A stretch of 15,877 nt of DNA from Bacillota bacterium. GTDB lineage: Bacteria; Bacillota; Desulfitobacteriia; Desulfitobacteriales; JAJXUE01. The position numbers were made by a program, and so were the translations under genes. How positions within the stretch are numbered: the stretch's first letter is position 1; each line of letters begins with the position of its first letter. Of the stretch, positions 6,171 to 12,589 are shown in pieces. The notes beneath the pieces were generated by a model that saw only the letters and a program-made list of their open reading frames with translations, searched no databases and was not told the DNA's origin. Where the stretch lies: positions 1 to 15,877 of the forward strand of contig JAJYNB010000132.1 in the NCBI GenBank assembly GCA_021786555.1, given 5' to 3'.

Positions 6171-6181
6171 ATTTTTTTTCA

Positions 6182-6568
6182 ATGGCCATCGCAGTTGGCA
6201 GTATAGTTGAGGGAGTGGTTACCGGGATCACCAACTTTGGAGCTTTTATTGAGCTGCCCGATAAAACCACGGGTTTGGTTCATATCTCCGAAGTCGCCGA
6301 TGCCTATGTCAAGGATGTTAAGGACTACCTTAAAGAGCAGGATAAGGTCAGGGTAAAGGTTATTAATATTGACGACAAAGGGAAGATCGGGTTGTCAATT
6401 AAGCAAGCCAATCCCAACTACCGAAGCCAAGCTCGCGATCGCCGAACCTCCAGCGTCTCCTTCGAGGATAAATTGTCCAAGTTCTTGAAAGAAAGTGAAG
6501 AACGGCAACAGGAGTTCAAACGGGCTACTGAATCCAAACGCGGAGGTCGTGGTTCAAGCAGATATTAG
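6182..6568 (+). CDS. yabR: S1 RNA-binding domain protein (YabR family)
   Basis: A 128-residue protein with one S1 domain (OB fold) at residues 1 to about 76: VGSIVEGVVTGITNFGAFIE, then GLVHISEVAD, then VRVKVINIDDKGKIGLSIKQ. The remaining about 50 residues are charged and probably disordered, with an Arg/Gly-rich end (KRGGRGSSRY). These features match YabR, which resembles a general stress S1 protein and polynucleotide phosphorylase S1 domains; it probably binds RNA or ribosomes, but no precise role is established. The ATG lies 11 bases after a strong AAGGAGGA. It has its own full-consensus promoter and its own terminator, so it is a single-gene unit here. Confidence 0.92.
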   Translation: MAIAVGSIVEGVVTGITNFGAFIELPDKTTGLVHISEVADAYVKDVKDYLKEQDKVRVKVINIDDKGKIGLSIKQANPNYRSQARDRRTSSVSFEDKLSKFLKESEERQQEFKRATESKRGGRGSSRY

Positions 6569-6571
6569 GGA

Positions 6572-6600
6572 AAATAAACCCCATGTGGGGTTTATTTTTT
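6572..6600 (+). terminator. Rho-independent terminator of yabR
   Basis: Perfect 11-bp stem (6572-6582 with 6587-6597: AAATAAACCCC/GGGGTTTATTT), loop ATGT, followed by more T residues. It begins three bases after the yabR stop. Confidence 0.95.
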
Positions 6601-6757
6601 TGGCTTGGAAGGGTGATAATTATTAGAGAATTACAAAAAGACTACAATTATATGGCAGGAAAATCCAATGGTGAAGCGAATAATATTCAATTGTGCCCAA
6701 TATCTCTTGGATTAGATTCCAAGTCCCAAAAGGTCTTGCCAATTATGCCAAAACATC

Positions 6758-6765
6758 AAGGAGGG
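6758..6765 (+). promoter_or_regulatory. Strong Shine-Dalgarno with no in-frame start codon behind it (fhs leader)
   Basis: AAGGAGGG is the best SD in the region between yabR and fhs, but the following in-frame codons are AGT AAA TTT CAG AAA GCG, none a start. The nearest in-frame ATG is at 6808, 42 bases on. An ATT at 6771 (five bases after the SD) would open a 21-codon reading frame in another phase, ending at TGA 6834-6836 inside the 5' end of fhs. A small hairpin (6706-6711 with 6718-6723) lies upstream. The rest of the leader (6601-6757) shows only weak promoter-like sequences. Confidence 0.55.
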
Positions 6766-6825
6766 AGTAAATTTCAGAAAGCGTCTTCTACAAAAAAATC
6801 TTTCGGAATGGAGATGATTACCCAG

Positions 6826-8601
6826 ATGCCTTATGATGCCAGAAGCATGAACCCCACCCAGTTTAAAGACTGGCAGATTGCCGAAGAGGCGGAGAAGTTT
6901 CTGCCTACTCCCGAGGAATGGGTCGAGAAACTGGGTCTGGAAAAAAGTGAAATGATACCTTATGGCAAAACCCCAAAGCTTGATTTCATTAAAATTATGA
7001 ACCGGCTTAAGCATAAGCCTGATGGAAAATACGTTGAAGTTACTGCCATCACCCCTACTCCTCTGGGGGAAGGGAAAACCACTGTCTCCCTCGGCCTGGT
7101 TGAGGGCCTTGGCAAAAAGGGTTTGAATGTGGGCGGTGCCCTGCGCCAACCTTCCGGTGGTCCCACCATGAATGTGAAAGGTACTGCGGCCGGTGGCGGG
7201 AATGCGCTGCTCATTCCCATGACCGAATTTTCCCTGGGTCTCACTGGTGATATTAACGACATTGCCAATGCGCATAACCTGGCTATGGTTGCATTAACTT
7301 CCCGGATGCAACACGAAGCCAACTATACCAACGAGGAACTTGAAAAGCGCGGTCTGAGGCGCCTGGATGTCGACCCGAAAAATGTAGAAATGGGTTGGGT
7401 AATGGACTTTGCCGCTCAGGCCCTGCGCAACATTATTGTTGGCATTGGCGGCAAAAAGGACGGGCTGATGATGCAGTCCAGATTCGGAATTACGGTCGGC
7501 TCTGAGTTAATGGCAATCCTGGCTGTGTCCAAGGACTTGGCTGACCTTAGGCAAAGGATAGGCAAGATTATCGTGGGTTACGACCGCACCGGCAAACCGG
7601 TTACCACATCCGACCTGGATGTAGCGGGAGCTATGACCGCCTGGATGCGCAACACCATCAATCCTACCCTTTGCTACACGGTTGAAGGACAGCCTGTTCT
7701 GGTTCACGCAGGCCCCTTTGCCAATATTGCCATCGGGCAAAACTCCATTATTTCTGACCGACTGGCATTGAAACTGTTTGATTATACAGTTACAGAAAGT
7801 GGCTTTGCGGCTGACATTGGTTTTGAGAAATTCTGGAATGTAAAATGCCGCCTTAGCGGACTTATTCCCAATGCTTCTGTCATCGTATGCACGGTCAGGG
7901 CTTTGAAAATGCATGGCGGCGGTGCCACCGTCGTCCCCGGCAGGCCTATTCCGGAGGAGTATACGCGGGAAGACCTTGCCTTGGTGGAAAAGGGTCTGGA
8001 AAATCTTATTCACATGGTCAGCGTGGTCAAAAAATCCGGCATTGTCCCGGTTGTGGCTATCAACAGCTTTTACACCGACACCCAGGCAGAAGTGGACCTG
8101 ATTAAGCGCACCATGGACCAGATGGGAGTGCGCTGCGCCTTATCCCAACACTGGATGTATGGTGGAGAAGGGGCTTCTGAGCTGGCCGACGCGGTCGTCG
8201 ATGCCTGCAACGAGACGCCAAATTATAAGCCGCTCTATCCATTGGACACACCGCTGCGCCAGAGGGTTGAAATGATTGCCAGAGAAGTTTATGGCGCTGA
8301 CGGCGTTCAATGGTCTCCAATCGCCGAAGCCAAGGCTAGGAAGTTCGAGTCTGATCCGGCTTACGCCGATTTCCAAACCATGATGGTCAAGACCCACCTC
8401 AGCCTCACCCACGATCCGACTTTGAAAGGTGTGCCCAAAGGTTGGACATTACCCATCCGTGATGTTTTGGTTTATGGTGGAGCCAAGTTCCTGTGCCCAA
8501 TGGCTGGAGATATCAGCCTGATGCCGGGTACCGCATCTGACCCGGCCTACAGAAGAATTGACGTGGACGTGAACACCGGTGCGGTAAGTGGTTTATTTTA
8601 A
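6826..8601 (+). CDS. fhs: Formate-tetrahydrofolate ligase, long divergent form
   Basis: The enzyme joins formate to tetrahydrofolate with ATP, giving 10-formyl-THF for purine synthesis and the methyl branch of the Wood-Ljungdahl pathway. The nucleotide-binding loop TPTPLGEGKTT is at residues 76-86. Family blocks follow: RQPSGGPTMNVKGTAAGGGN, LRNIIVGIGGK, HAGPFANIAIGQNSII, VRALKMHGGG, GGEGASELAD, AREVYGADGV and the C-terminal LMPGTASDPA. With about 591 residues it is some 30 longer than the Moorella-type enzyme as I recall it. It has an insertion after KMHGGG, and RQPSGGP replaces the usual REPSLGP. The start is uncertain. ATG 6826 fits the likely N-terminus (MPYDARSMN) and has GGAG 12 bases upstream; ATGs at 6808 and 6814 are alternatives. 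The frame stays open back into the yabR terminator, which cannot be coding. The gene stands alone between two terminators. Confidence 0.9.
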   Translation: MPYDARSMNPTQFKDWQIAEEAEKFLPTPEEWVEKLGLEKSEMIPYGKTPKLDFIKIMNRLKHKPDGKYVEVTAITPTPLGEGKTTVSLGLVEGLGKKGLNVGGALRQPSGGPTMNVKGTAAGGGNALLIPMTEFSLGLTGDINDIANAHNLAMVALTSRMQHEANYTNEELEKRGLRRLDVDPKNVEMGWVMDFAAQALRNIIVGIGGKKDGLMMQSRFGITVGSELMAILAVSKDLADLRQRIGKIIVGYDRTGKPVTTSDLDVAGAMTAWMRNTINPTLCYTVEGQPVLVHAGPFANIAIGQNSIISDRLALKLFDYTVTESGFAADIGFEKFWNVKCRLSGLIPNASVIVCTVRALKMHGGGATVVPGRPIPEEYTREDLALVEKGLENLIHMVSVVKKSGIVPVVAINSFYTDTQAEVDLIKRTMDQMGVRCALSQHWMYGGEGASELADAVVDACNETPNYKPLYPLDTPLRQRVEMIAREVYGADGVQWSPIAEAKARKFESDPAYADFQTMMVKTHLSLTHDPTLKGVPKGWTLPIRDVLVYGGAKFLCPMAGDISLMPGTASDPAYRRIDVDVNTGAVSGLF

Positions 8602-8623
8602 ATACCGACAGGATTAGCAAAAG

Positions 8624-8645
8624 AGCGGGCTTGGCCCGCTTTTTT
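8624..8645 (+). terminator. Rho-independent terminator of fhs
   Basis: 7-bp GC stem AGCGGGC/GCCCGCT (8624-8630 with 8634-8640), TTG loop, then a run of T (8640-8645). Upstream A residues allow the stem to extend. It lies 22 bases after the fhs stop. Confidence 0.95.
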
Positions 8646-8656
8646 GTTGGGATCAA

Positions 8657-8665
8657 TTTGTCGAA
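8657..8665 (+). promoter_or_regulatory. Spo0A box upstream of spoIIE
   Basis: TTTGTCGAA is a perfect match to the Spo0A binding consensus TTTGTCRAA. It lies about 36 bases upstream of the predicted spoIIE -35. In B. subtilis spoIIE is directly activated by phosphorylated Spo0A, so site and gene agree. Confidence 0.85.
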
Positions 8666-8691
8666 ATCTTTTTGCTTTCTATCTCCTTAGG

Positions 8692-8725
8692 GTGACACGG
8701 TACGCCAAGCCGCCTCGTTTATAAT
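8692..8725 (+). promoter_or_regulatory. Spo0A-type sigma-A promoter of spoIIE with extended spacing
   Basis: GTGACA (8692-8697, 5/6 to TTGACA) and perfect TATAAT (8720-8725) are separated by 22 bases, or 21 if TGACAC is taken. No better -35 exists at 16-18 bases. The over-long spacer is the hallmark of the B. subtilis spoIIE and spoIIG promoters, which need Spo0A~P to be used by sigma-A. The predicted start near 8732 would put an ATG at 8737 almost at the 5' end and favours the ATG at 8758. Confidence 0.75.
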
Positions 8726-8757
8726 ATTTACATAAAATGGCAAGAGGCGGTGTGAAT

Positions 8758-10911
8758 ATGACTGAGATACCCCCATACCGAAAAGGAAGCCGAAATTCAA
8801 CCAATCCAGCAAAGGCGAAAAAGTCGAAGCTTTTGTACTTAATCAAACCTCTGGGCAGGGTAGATTTATGGGCTAATGTACTTGCGGGATTCCTGCTGGC
8901 CAGAGCTGTGGTATTTGGGGAACTGCTGCCCTTCGGAACCGCCTTTTTTGCAGCGCTGATTGCTCAGCGGCCCGGACTGGCCTGGCCAGTGGGTTTGGCT
9001 GTTCTGGCTGGAACGGCAACAGTGTCACGGGGACTGCCTCTTTTGAGTGTGGCCCTAAGTCTGATAATGTTAGGCATCTTATTGCGAGCGGTAAAGCGGA
9101 GCAATTCATGGCTGGTATTACCTGGGGTTGTCCTCACAGGGGTCGCTGTGGTAAAGGCGGGAATTCTCACTTTGGGCAGGCCCGAAATATACGAAGCTGC
9201 CAAAGCCACAGTGGAAGTAATTCTTATTGCTGTCATCACATTGGTTTTTGTGGCGTTTTATAAGAGCTTTCAAAGGATTAGAACACTGAAGGACCTGACT
9301 GTAGAGGAGACCCTCTGCCTGATTGTGCTTGCGACAGGCCTTGTGAACGGCATGGATGGCATTGCCCTGTACCAGGTCAGCCTTGGAGGCTTATTCAGCA
9401 AACTGGCAGTTCTCTCTGCAGCTTACCTTGGAGGTCCCGGCGCCGGCGCGGCTATTGGCGTGTTTCTGGGGTTTATCCCCAGCCTGTCGAAAGGAGGATT
9501 GGCAGGCATAACCGGAACTTTGGGTATTGGAGGCCTTGTATCCGGGTTGTTCCAAAGCCTGGGCAAGGCAGGGGTGGCGGCGGGTTTTTTCCTGGCCAGC
9601 TTTATCAGCACCTACTATGTTACGGGCGGAACCGAAGTGGTTGCTTCGCTGGCTGAAACACTCCTGGCTGTTTTAATCTTCTTTGTACTGCCTATAAATG
9701 TCTTGGATGACATCCGTACCGGCAACGCAAACCCTGAGGGAAGCCCAAAACGCAAAATGTTTAGTTTTGCAGCAACGCGTGTCAAAGGTCTGGCGGAAAT
9801 ATTCGAAGAAATAGCCGACTCATACCAACATGCCGCTGCGTTGGACAGTTCTTTGTTGAAACCGGATGTGCCAGGTCTGATGAATATTCTGGCTGACCGG
9901 GTGTGTATCAACTGCCCGGTGGTCAAAGTGTGCTGGGAAAAGGATTTCTACAAGACTTATAAAAACCTCTTGGAGATATTTACGCTGATTGAACTTAAGG
10001 GGACCATCCAGGTTTCCGATCTGCCGGTCGAATTGCGACGTCAATGCGGGCGGATTAAGGAGATGGTGCTGGCAATCAACTTCATTTTCGATAACCAGCG
10101 TACCAGTCAGAACTGGGCGAAGAGGTACAATGAAAACCGGGACATGATTTCTTCACAACTGCGCGGGGTTTCGGGCATGATGAATAACCTGGCCCGGGAA
10201 CTGTCTGAGAGGGCCGATGGCCAGAACGGGGGAAAGCGGGCCAAAGCAAGGCGGCGAAGGGACTTTCTTGATTTGGGGGTTGCTACTTTGCCGAAAACCG
10301 GGAACTCTGTCTGTGGGGATGGGTATGCCTCTGTGCCTGTGGGTGAGGATAAACACGCCATCATACTCAGCGATGGTATGGGGGTTGGAGAAAAGGCTGC
10401 AAAAGAAAGTTCGGCAGCCCTGTCCCTCTTGGAACAGCTGTTGCGCACGGGTTTTGACGGGGAGTCGGCCATAAAAACACTAAACTCTATTCTTGTGCTC
10501 AGGTCGCCGGAGGAAACCTTCGCCACAGTAGACATGGTGATTTTTAATCTTGAATCAAACAGGGTTGATTTTATTAAGGTAGGCTCAGCTCCCAGCTATA
10601 TCAAGCGGGGAGATCAGGTAGACGTAATAGCCGCAAGTTCCCTGCCGGTAGGAATATTGAACACTATTGAGATAGAAGTAATCTCCCGGGAACTGCGGGA
10701 GGGGGATACTCTGGTAATGGTCACGGACGGCTTGTTGGATGTGGTTAAAGGGGCTCAGGCTGATTGGATTGAGGAATACCTAAAAGACACTCAAACAGCC
10801 AATGCGCAAATACTGGCTGAAGAATTGGTAGTGAGGGCCAAGTCCCTGGGACAAGGGGTTTTGCCCGATGACATGGTTGCTCTGGCCATACGGAAAGGGT
10901 ACTGGGGCTGA
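8758..10911 (+). CDS. spoIIE: Stage II sporulation protein E, membrane PP2C phosphatase
   Basis: SpoIIE dephosphorylates SpoIIAA (anti-anti-sigma) to release sigma-F in the forespore, and interacts with FtsZ at the polar septum. In this 717-residue protein, residues of about 38-325 are a series of hydrophobic helices (around ten membrane spans). The central part has a CX2CX5CW group at residues 383-392 and then charged helices. The C-terminal PP2C/SpoIIE phosphatase domain (about 505-717) has LSDGMG with Asp539, VTDGLLD with Asp657 and LPDDMV with Asp704/705, so the metal-binding acids are present. Start ATG 8758 is chosen because AAGAGGCGG (8742-8750) precedes it by seven bases; the ATG at 8737 has no SD. 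The length is a little short of the B. subtilis protein (about 827, from memory), mostly in the middle. No terminator follows. Confidence 0.95.
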   Translation: MTEIPPYRKGSRNSTNPAKAKKSKLLYLIKPLGRVDLWANVLAGFLLARAVVFGELLPFGTAFFAALIAQRPGLAWPVGLAVLAGTATVSRGLPLLSVALSLIMLGILLRAVKRSNSWLVLPGVVLTGVAVVKAGILTLGRPEIYEAAKATVEVILIAVITLVFVAFYKSFQRIRTLKDLTVEETLCLIVLATGLVNGMDGIALYQVSLGGLFSKLAVLSAAYLGGPGAGAAIGVFLGFIPSLSKGGLAGITGTLGIGGLVSGLFQSLGKAGVAAGFFLASFISTYYVTGGTEVVASLAETLLAVLIFFVLPINVLDDIRTGNANPEGSPKRKMFSFAATRVKGLAEIFEEIADSYQHAAALDSSLLKPDVPGLMNILADRVCINCPVVKVCWEKDFYKTYKNLLEIFTLIELKGTIQVSDLPVELRRQCGRIKEMVLAINFIFDNQRTSQNWAKRYNENRDMISSQLRGVSGMMNNLARELSERADGQNGGKRAKARRRRDFLDLGVATLPKTGNSVCGDGYASVPVGEDKHAIILSDGMGVGEKAAKESSAALSLLEQLLRTGFDGESAIKTLNSILVLRSPEETFATVDMVIFNLESNRVDFIKVGSAPSYIKRGDQVDVIAASSLPVGILNTIEIEVISRELREGDTLVMVTDGLLDVVKGAQADWIEEYLKDTQTANAQILAEELVVRAKSLGQGVLPDDMVALAIRKGYWG

Positions 10912-10986
10912 TACAAGGAATAGAGTTCACGAATTTGGGCAGGTTAATTTAAACAATAAAAATAAAATGTTAAAAGAGGAAGTAGC

Positions 10987-11000
10987 TATAATTTGTCGAA
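10987..11000 (+). promoter_or_regulatory. Perfect Spo0A box overlapping a -10-like TATAAT upstream of tilS
   Basis: TTTGTCGAA (10992-11000) is the second perfect match to the Spo0A box in the window. TATAAT (10987-10992) overlaps its first base. If that TATAAT is a real -10, though its -35 region is poor, Spo0A would repress by covering the transcript start, as at abrB. Alternatively TTGTCG inside the box serves as a -35 for TATGTT (11015-11020) at 16 bases, a spoIIG-like activation geometry with a start near 11027. The sequence alone does not decide. Confidence 0.6.
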
Positions 11001-11025
11001 TAGCCAAAATCTAATATGTTAATTC

Positions 11026-11073
11026 GGTGCAAGGGTTAACTTTGAAAAGAGATGTAAAGTTAGCCTTTGCATC
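11026..11073 (+). ncRNA. Long leader hairpin between spoIIE and tilS, possible cis-regulatory RNA
   Basis: A 19-bp uninterrupted stem forms in the + strand transcript between 11026-11044 and 11055-11073, with a 10-base loop AAAAGAGATG. Four of the pairs are G-U, and all four would be A-C mismatches in a transcript of the opposite strand. An alternative stem, AGATGTAAAG (11050-11059) with CTTTGCATCT (11065-11074), shares and competes for the same 3' sequence. No good T run follows, so it is not a standard terminator. No riboswitch or T-box signature was recognised. Confidence 0.5.
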
Positions 11074-11122
11074 TTAATGTTTAAGTGTCAGCACGGGCAA
11101 CAAGCTTAGGGAGAGGGAAACG

Positions 11123-12484
11123 ATGCTGGAGGCGGTCAGGCGGACCCTGCACTCATATGATATGATTCAGCCGGGAGAACTGGTGATGGTTGGAGTTTCT
11201 GGCGGACCAGACTCCATTGCCCTGCTGCACAGCTTGCATCGGCTTTCGGGTGAGTTTGGCTTTAGGCTCCATGTGGTCCATGTAAATCATGGACTGCGGC
11301 CGGAGGCCGAGGAAGAGGCTTCGTTCGTTGTGGATTTTGCCCGGGATTTGGGTGTAAGCGCCTGCGTACAGAAATTGGACCCCAAACTCTTGAAGGGTGC
11401 GTCATTACAGGAAGCGGCCCGGGATGCCAGGAGAAGGTTGTTCTTAGAGGAATGTAAAATTACCGGCGCCACAAAAATTGCTTTGGGCCACAACGCCAAC
11501 GATCAGGCGGAAACTGTTCTGCAGCGATTATTCCGCGGGGGCGGAACAGGTGGTCTGGGCGGTATCCATCCAGTGCGCGAACAAGTTATCCGCCCTTTAT
11601 TGTTCGTAAAGCGCAGCCGGATAGAAGAATATCTTGAGGAAGAAAAACTGCAATTTAGAGTGGACAGAAGCAATTTTAAGCCGGTGTATTTAAGGAATAA
11701 AATAAGATTGGAGCTGATTCCCAGGCTGGAAATGGAATATAACCGGCGCTTAGTGGAAACGCTGGGGAAGACTGCCGTAATCCTTCAAGAAGATGAGGCC
11801 TATTTGCAGGCCGAAGCTGAGAAAAACATTAACGATTTCTGCCAATCACTGGGGGACAATTACTTGCTGCCCATGCAGTTGTTCAGCTTGCCCAAGCCCA
11901 TCAGCAGCAGAATTGTCAGGTTGGTGTTCGGGCAACTCGCCGGGGATCCAAGGGGACTGGAGTATGACCATGTTAACCGAGTACTGGCCCTGGCCCAAAC
12001 CGGGCGCAGCGGGAGCTGCCTGGAGCTTCCCGATGAAGTAAGGGTTTATAAGGAACAAGATGGCATGTTGTTTTGTTCAGGGCTATTAAGCCCAGAGGCC
12101 TTAGAGGAGCAAATTATTAATGTTCCGGGGGAAACAAGGATTCCGGCCCTAAGACTGGTGCTGCGGGCCAGATTGGTGCAGAATCCGGATTTCTTTCCGC
12201 TGCCTGAGGGAAGCTGGTCAATTGTCCTGGATTACGACCAGCTAGGAACAGAGCTAAAACTGCGGGGGAGGGTTTCAGGGGACAAAATTCTTGTCAACGG
12301 TTCCTATCGCAAGTTGAAGGAGATTTTCATTGAGCGCAGAATACCTATCAGGCTGCGGGAGACCAGTCCGCTAGTTGTTCAAGCAGACGAAGTAATCTGG
12401 ATACCTGGCTTGATGCGGAGCGATAGGGCCAAGGTTTTGCCGGGCACAACCAGGGTGTTGGAGCTGGCAGTCTCAAAATATTAG
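11123..12484 (+). CDS. tilS: tRNA(Ile)-lysidine synthetase TilS
   Basis: TilS attaches lysine to the wobble cytidine of tRNA-Ile(CAU) using ATP, changing it from an AUG- to an AUA-reading isoleucine tRNA, and is essential. The 453-residue protein has the N-type ATP-pyrophosphatase loop SGGPDS at residues 26-31. It is followed by VVHVNHGLRPEAEEEA, then LQEAARDARR, ALGHNANDQAET and GGTGGLGGI, all standard TilS N-domain motifs, then RSNFKPVYLRNKIRLELIPR. The C-terminal about 90 residues match the TilS substrate-binding domain with LKEIFIERRIP. Length is normal for Firmicutes. The ATG follows GGGAGAGGG by five or six bases. In B. subtilis hprT follows tilS; here ftsH comes next and hprT is absent from the window. 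Confidence 0.95.
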   Translation: MLEAVRRTLHSYDMIQPGELVMVGVSGGPDSIALLHSLHRLSGEFGFRLHVVHVNHGLRPEAEEEASFVVDFARDLGVSACVQKLDPKLLKGASLQEAARDARRRLFLEECKITGATKIALGHNANDQAETVLQRLFRGGGTGGLGGIHPVREQVIRPLLFVKRSRIEEYLEEEKLQFRVDRSNFKPVYLRNKIRLELIPRLEMEYNRRLVETLGKTAVILQEDEAYLQAEAEKNINDFCQSLGDNYLLPMQLFSLPKPISSRIVRLVFGQLAGDPRGLEYDHVNRVLALAQTGRSGSCLELPDEVRVYKEQDGMLFCSGLLSPEALEEQIINVPGETRIPALRLVLRARLVQNPDFFPLPEGSWSIVLDYDQLGTELKLRGRVSGDKILVNGSYRKLKEIFIERRIPIRLRETSPLVVQADEVIWIPGLMRSDRAKVLPGTTRVLELAVSKY

Positions 12485-12489
12485 TTTGG

Positions 12490-12518
12490 TTGTAAAGCCC
12501 TTTGCACCATGGTATAAT
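12490..12518 (+). promoter_or_regulatory. Sigma-A promoter of ftsH with extended -10
   Basis: TTGTAA (12490-12495), 17-base spacer, perfect TATAAT (12513-12518) preceded by TGG, giving the extended TGnTATAAT form. It starts six bases after the tilS stop. The predicted transcript begins near 12525 with a leader of about 65 bases. Confidence 0.85.
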
Positions 12519-12536
12519 ATGTAATATTGGCGACTT

Positions 12537-12562
12537 CCCTGGTCGTACCGGGGCTGCTTTTT
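12537..12562 (+). promoter_or_regulatory. Hairpin with T tract in the ftsH leader (possible attenuator)
   Basis: CCCTGG (12537-12542) pairs with CCGGGG (12548-12553, one T-G pair) over loop TCGTA. TTTTT begins four bases later (12558-12562). An alternative stem, CGAC (12531-12534) with GTCG (12542-12545), would disrupt it. The position between the promoter and the ftsH start would suit attenuation; the gap before the T run makes it a weak terminator. Confidence 0.4.
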
Positions 12563-12589
12563 GTTTCAGTAAAGAGGGGAGGACCTTTT

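Noticed and set aside
6601..6757. Riboswitch (THF or T-box) in the fhs leader
   Set aside because: I found neither the T-box AGGGTGG element nor a recognisable THF aptamer core; only one short hairpin is evident.
6583..6825. Upstream extension of the fhs reading frame from ATG 6583
   Set aside because: The ATG is in the loop of the yabR terminator, has no SD, and the extra residues do not resemble any formate-THF ligase N-terminus.
6712..7275. Minus-strand open frames opposite fhs and spoIIE
   Set aside because: They overlap conserved coding sequence, lack SDs and give no recognisable protein.
8602..8757. tRNA genes near spoIIE, as in B. subtilis (Met and Glu tRNAs)
   Set aside because: No cloverleaf or TTCRA T-arm could be found in 6569-6825, 8602-8757 or 10912-11122.
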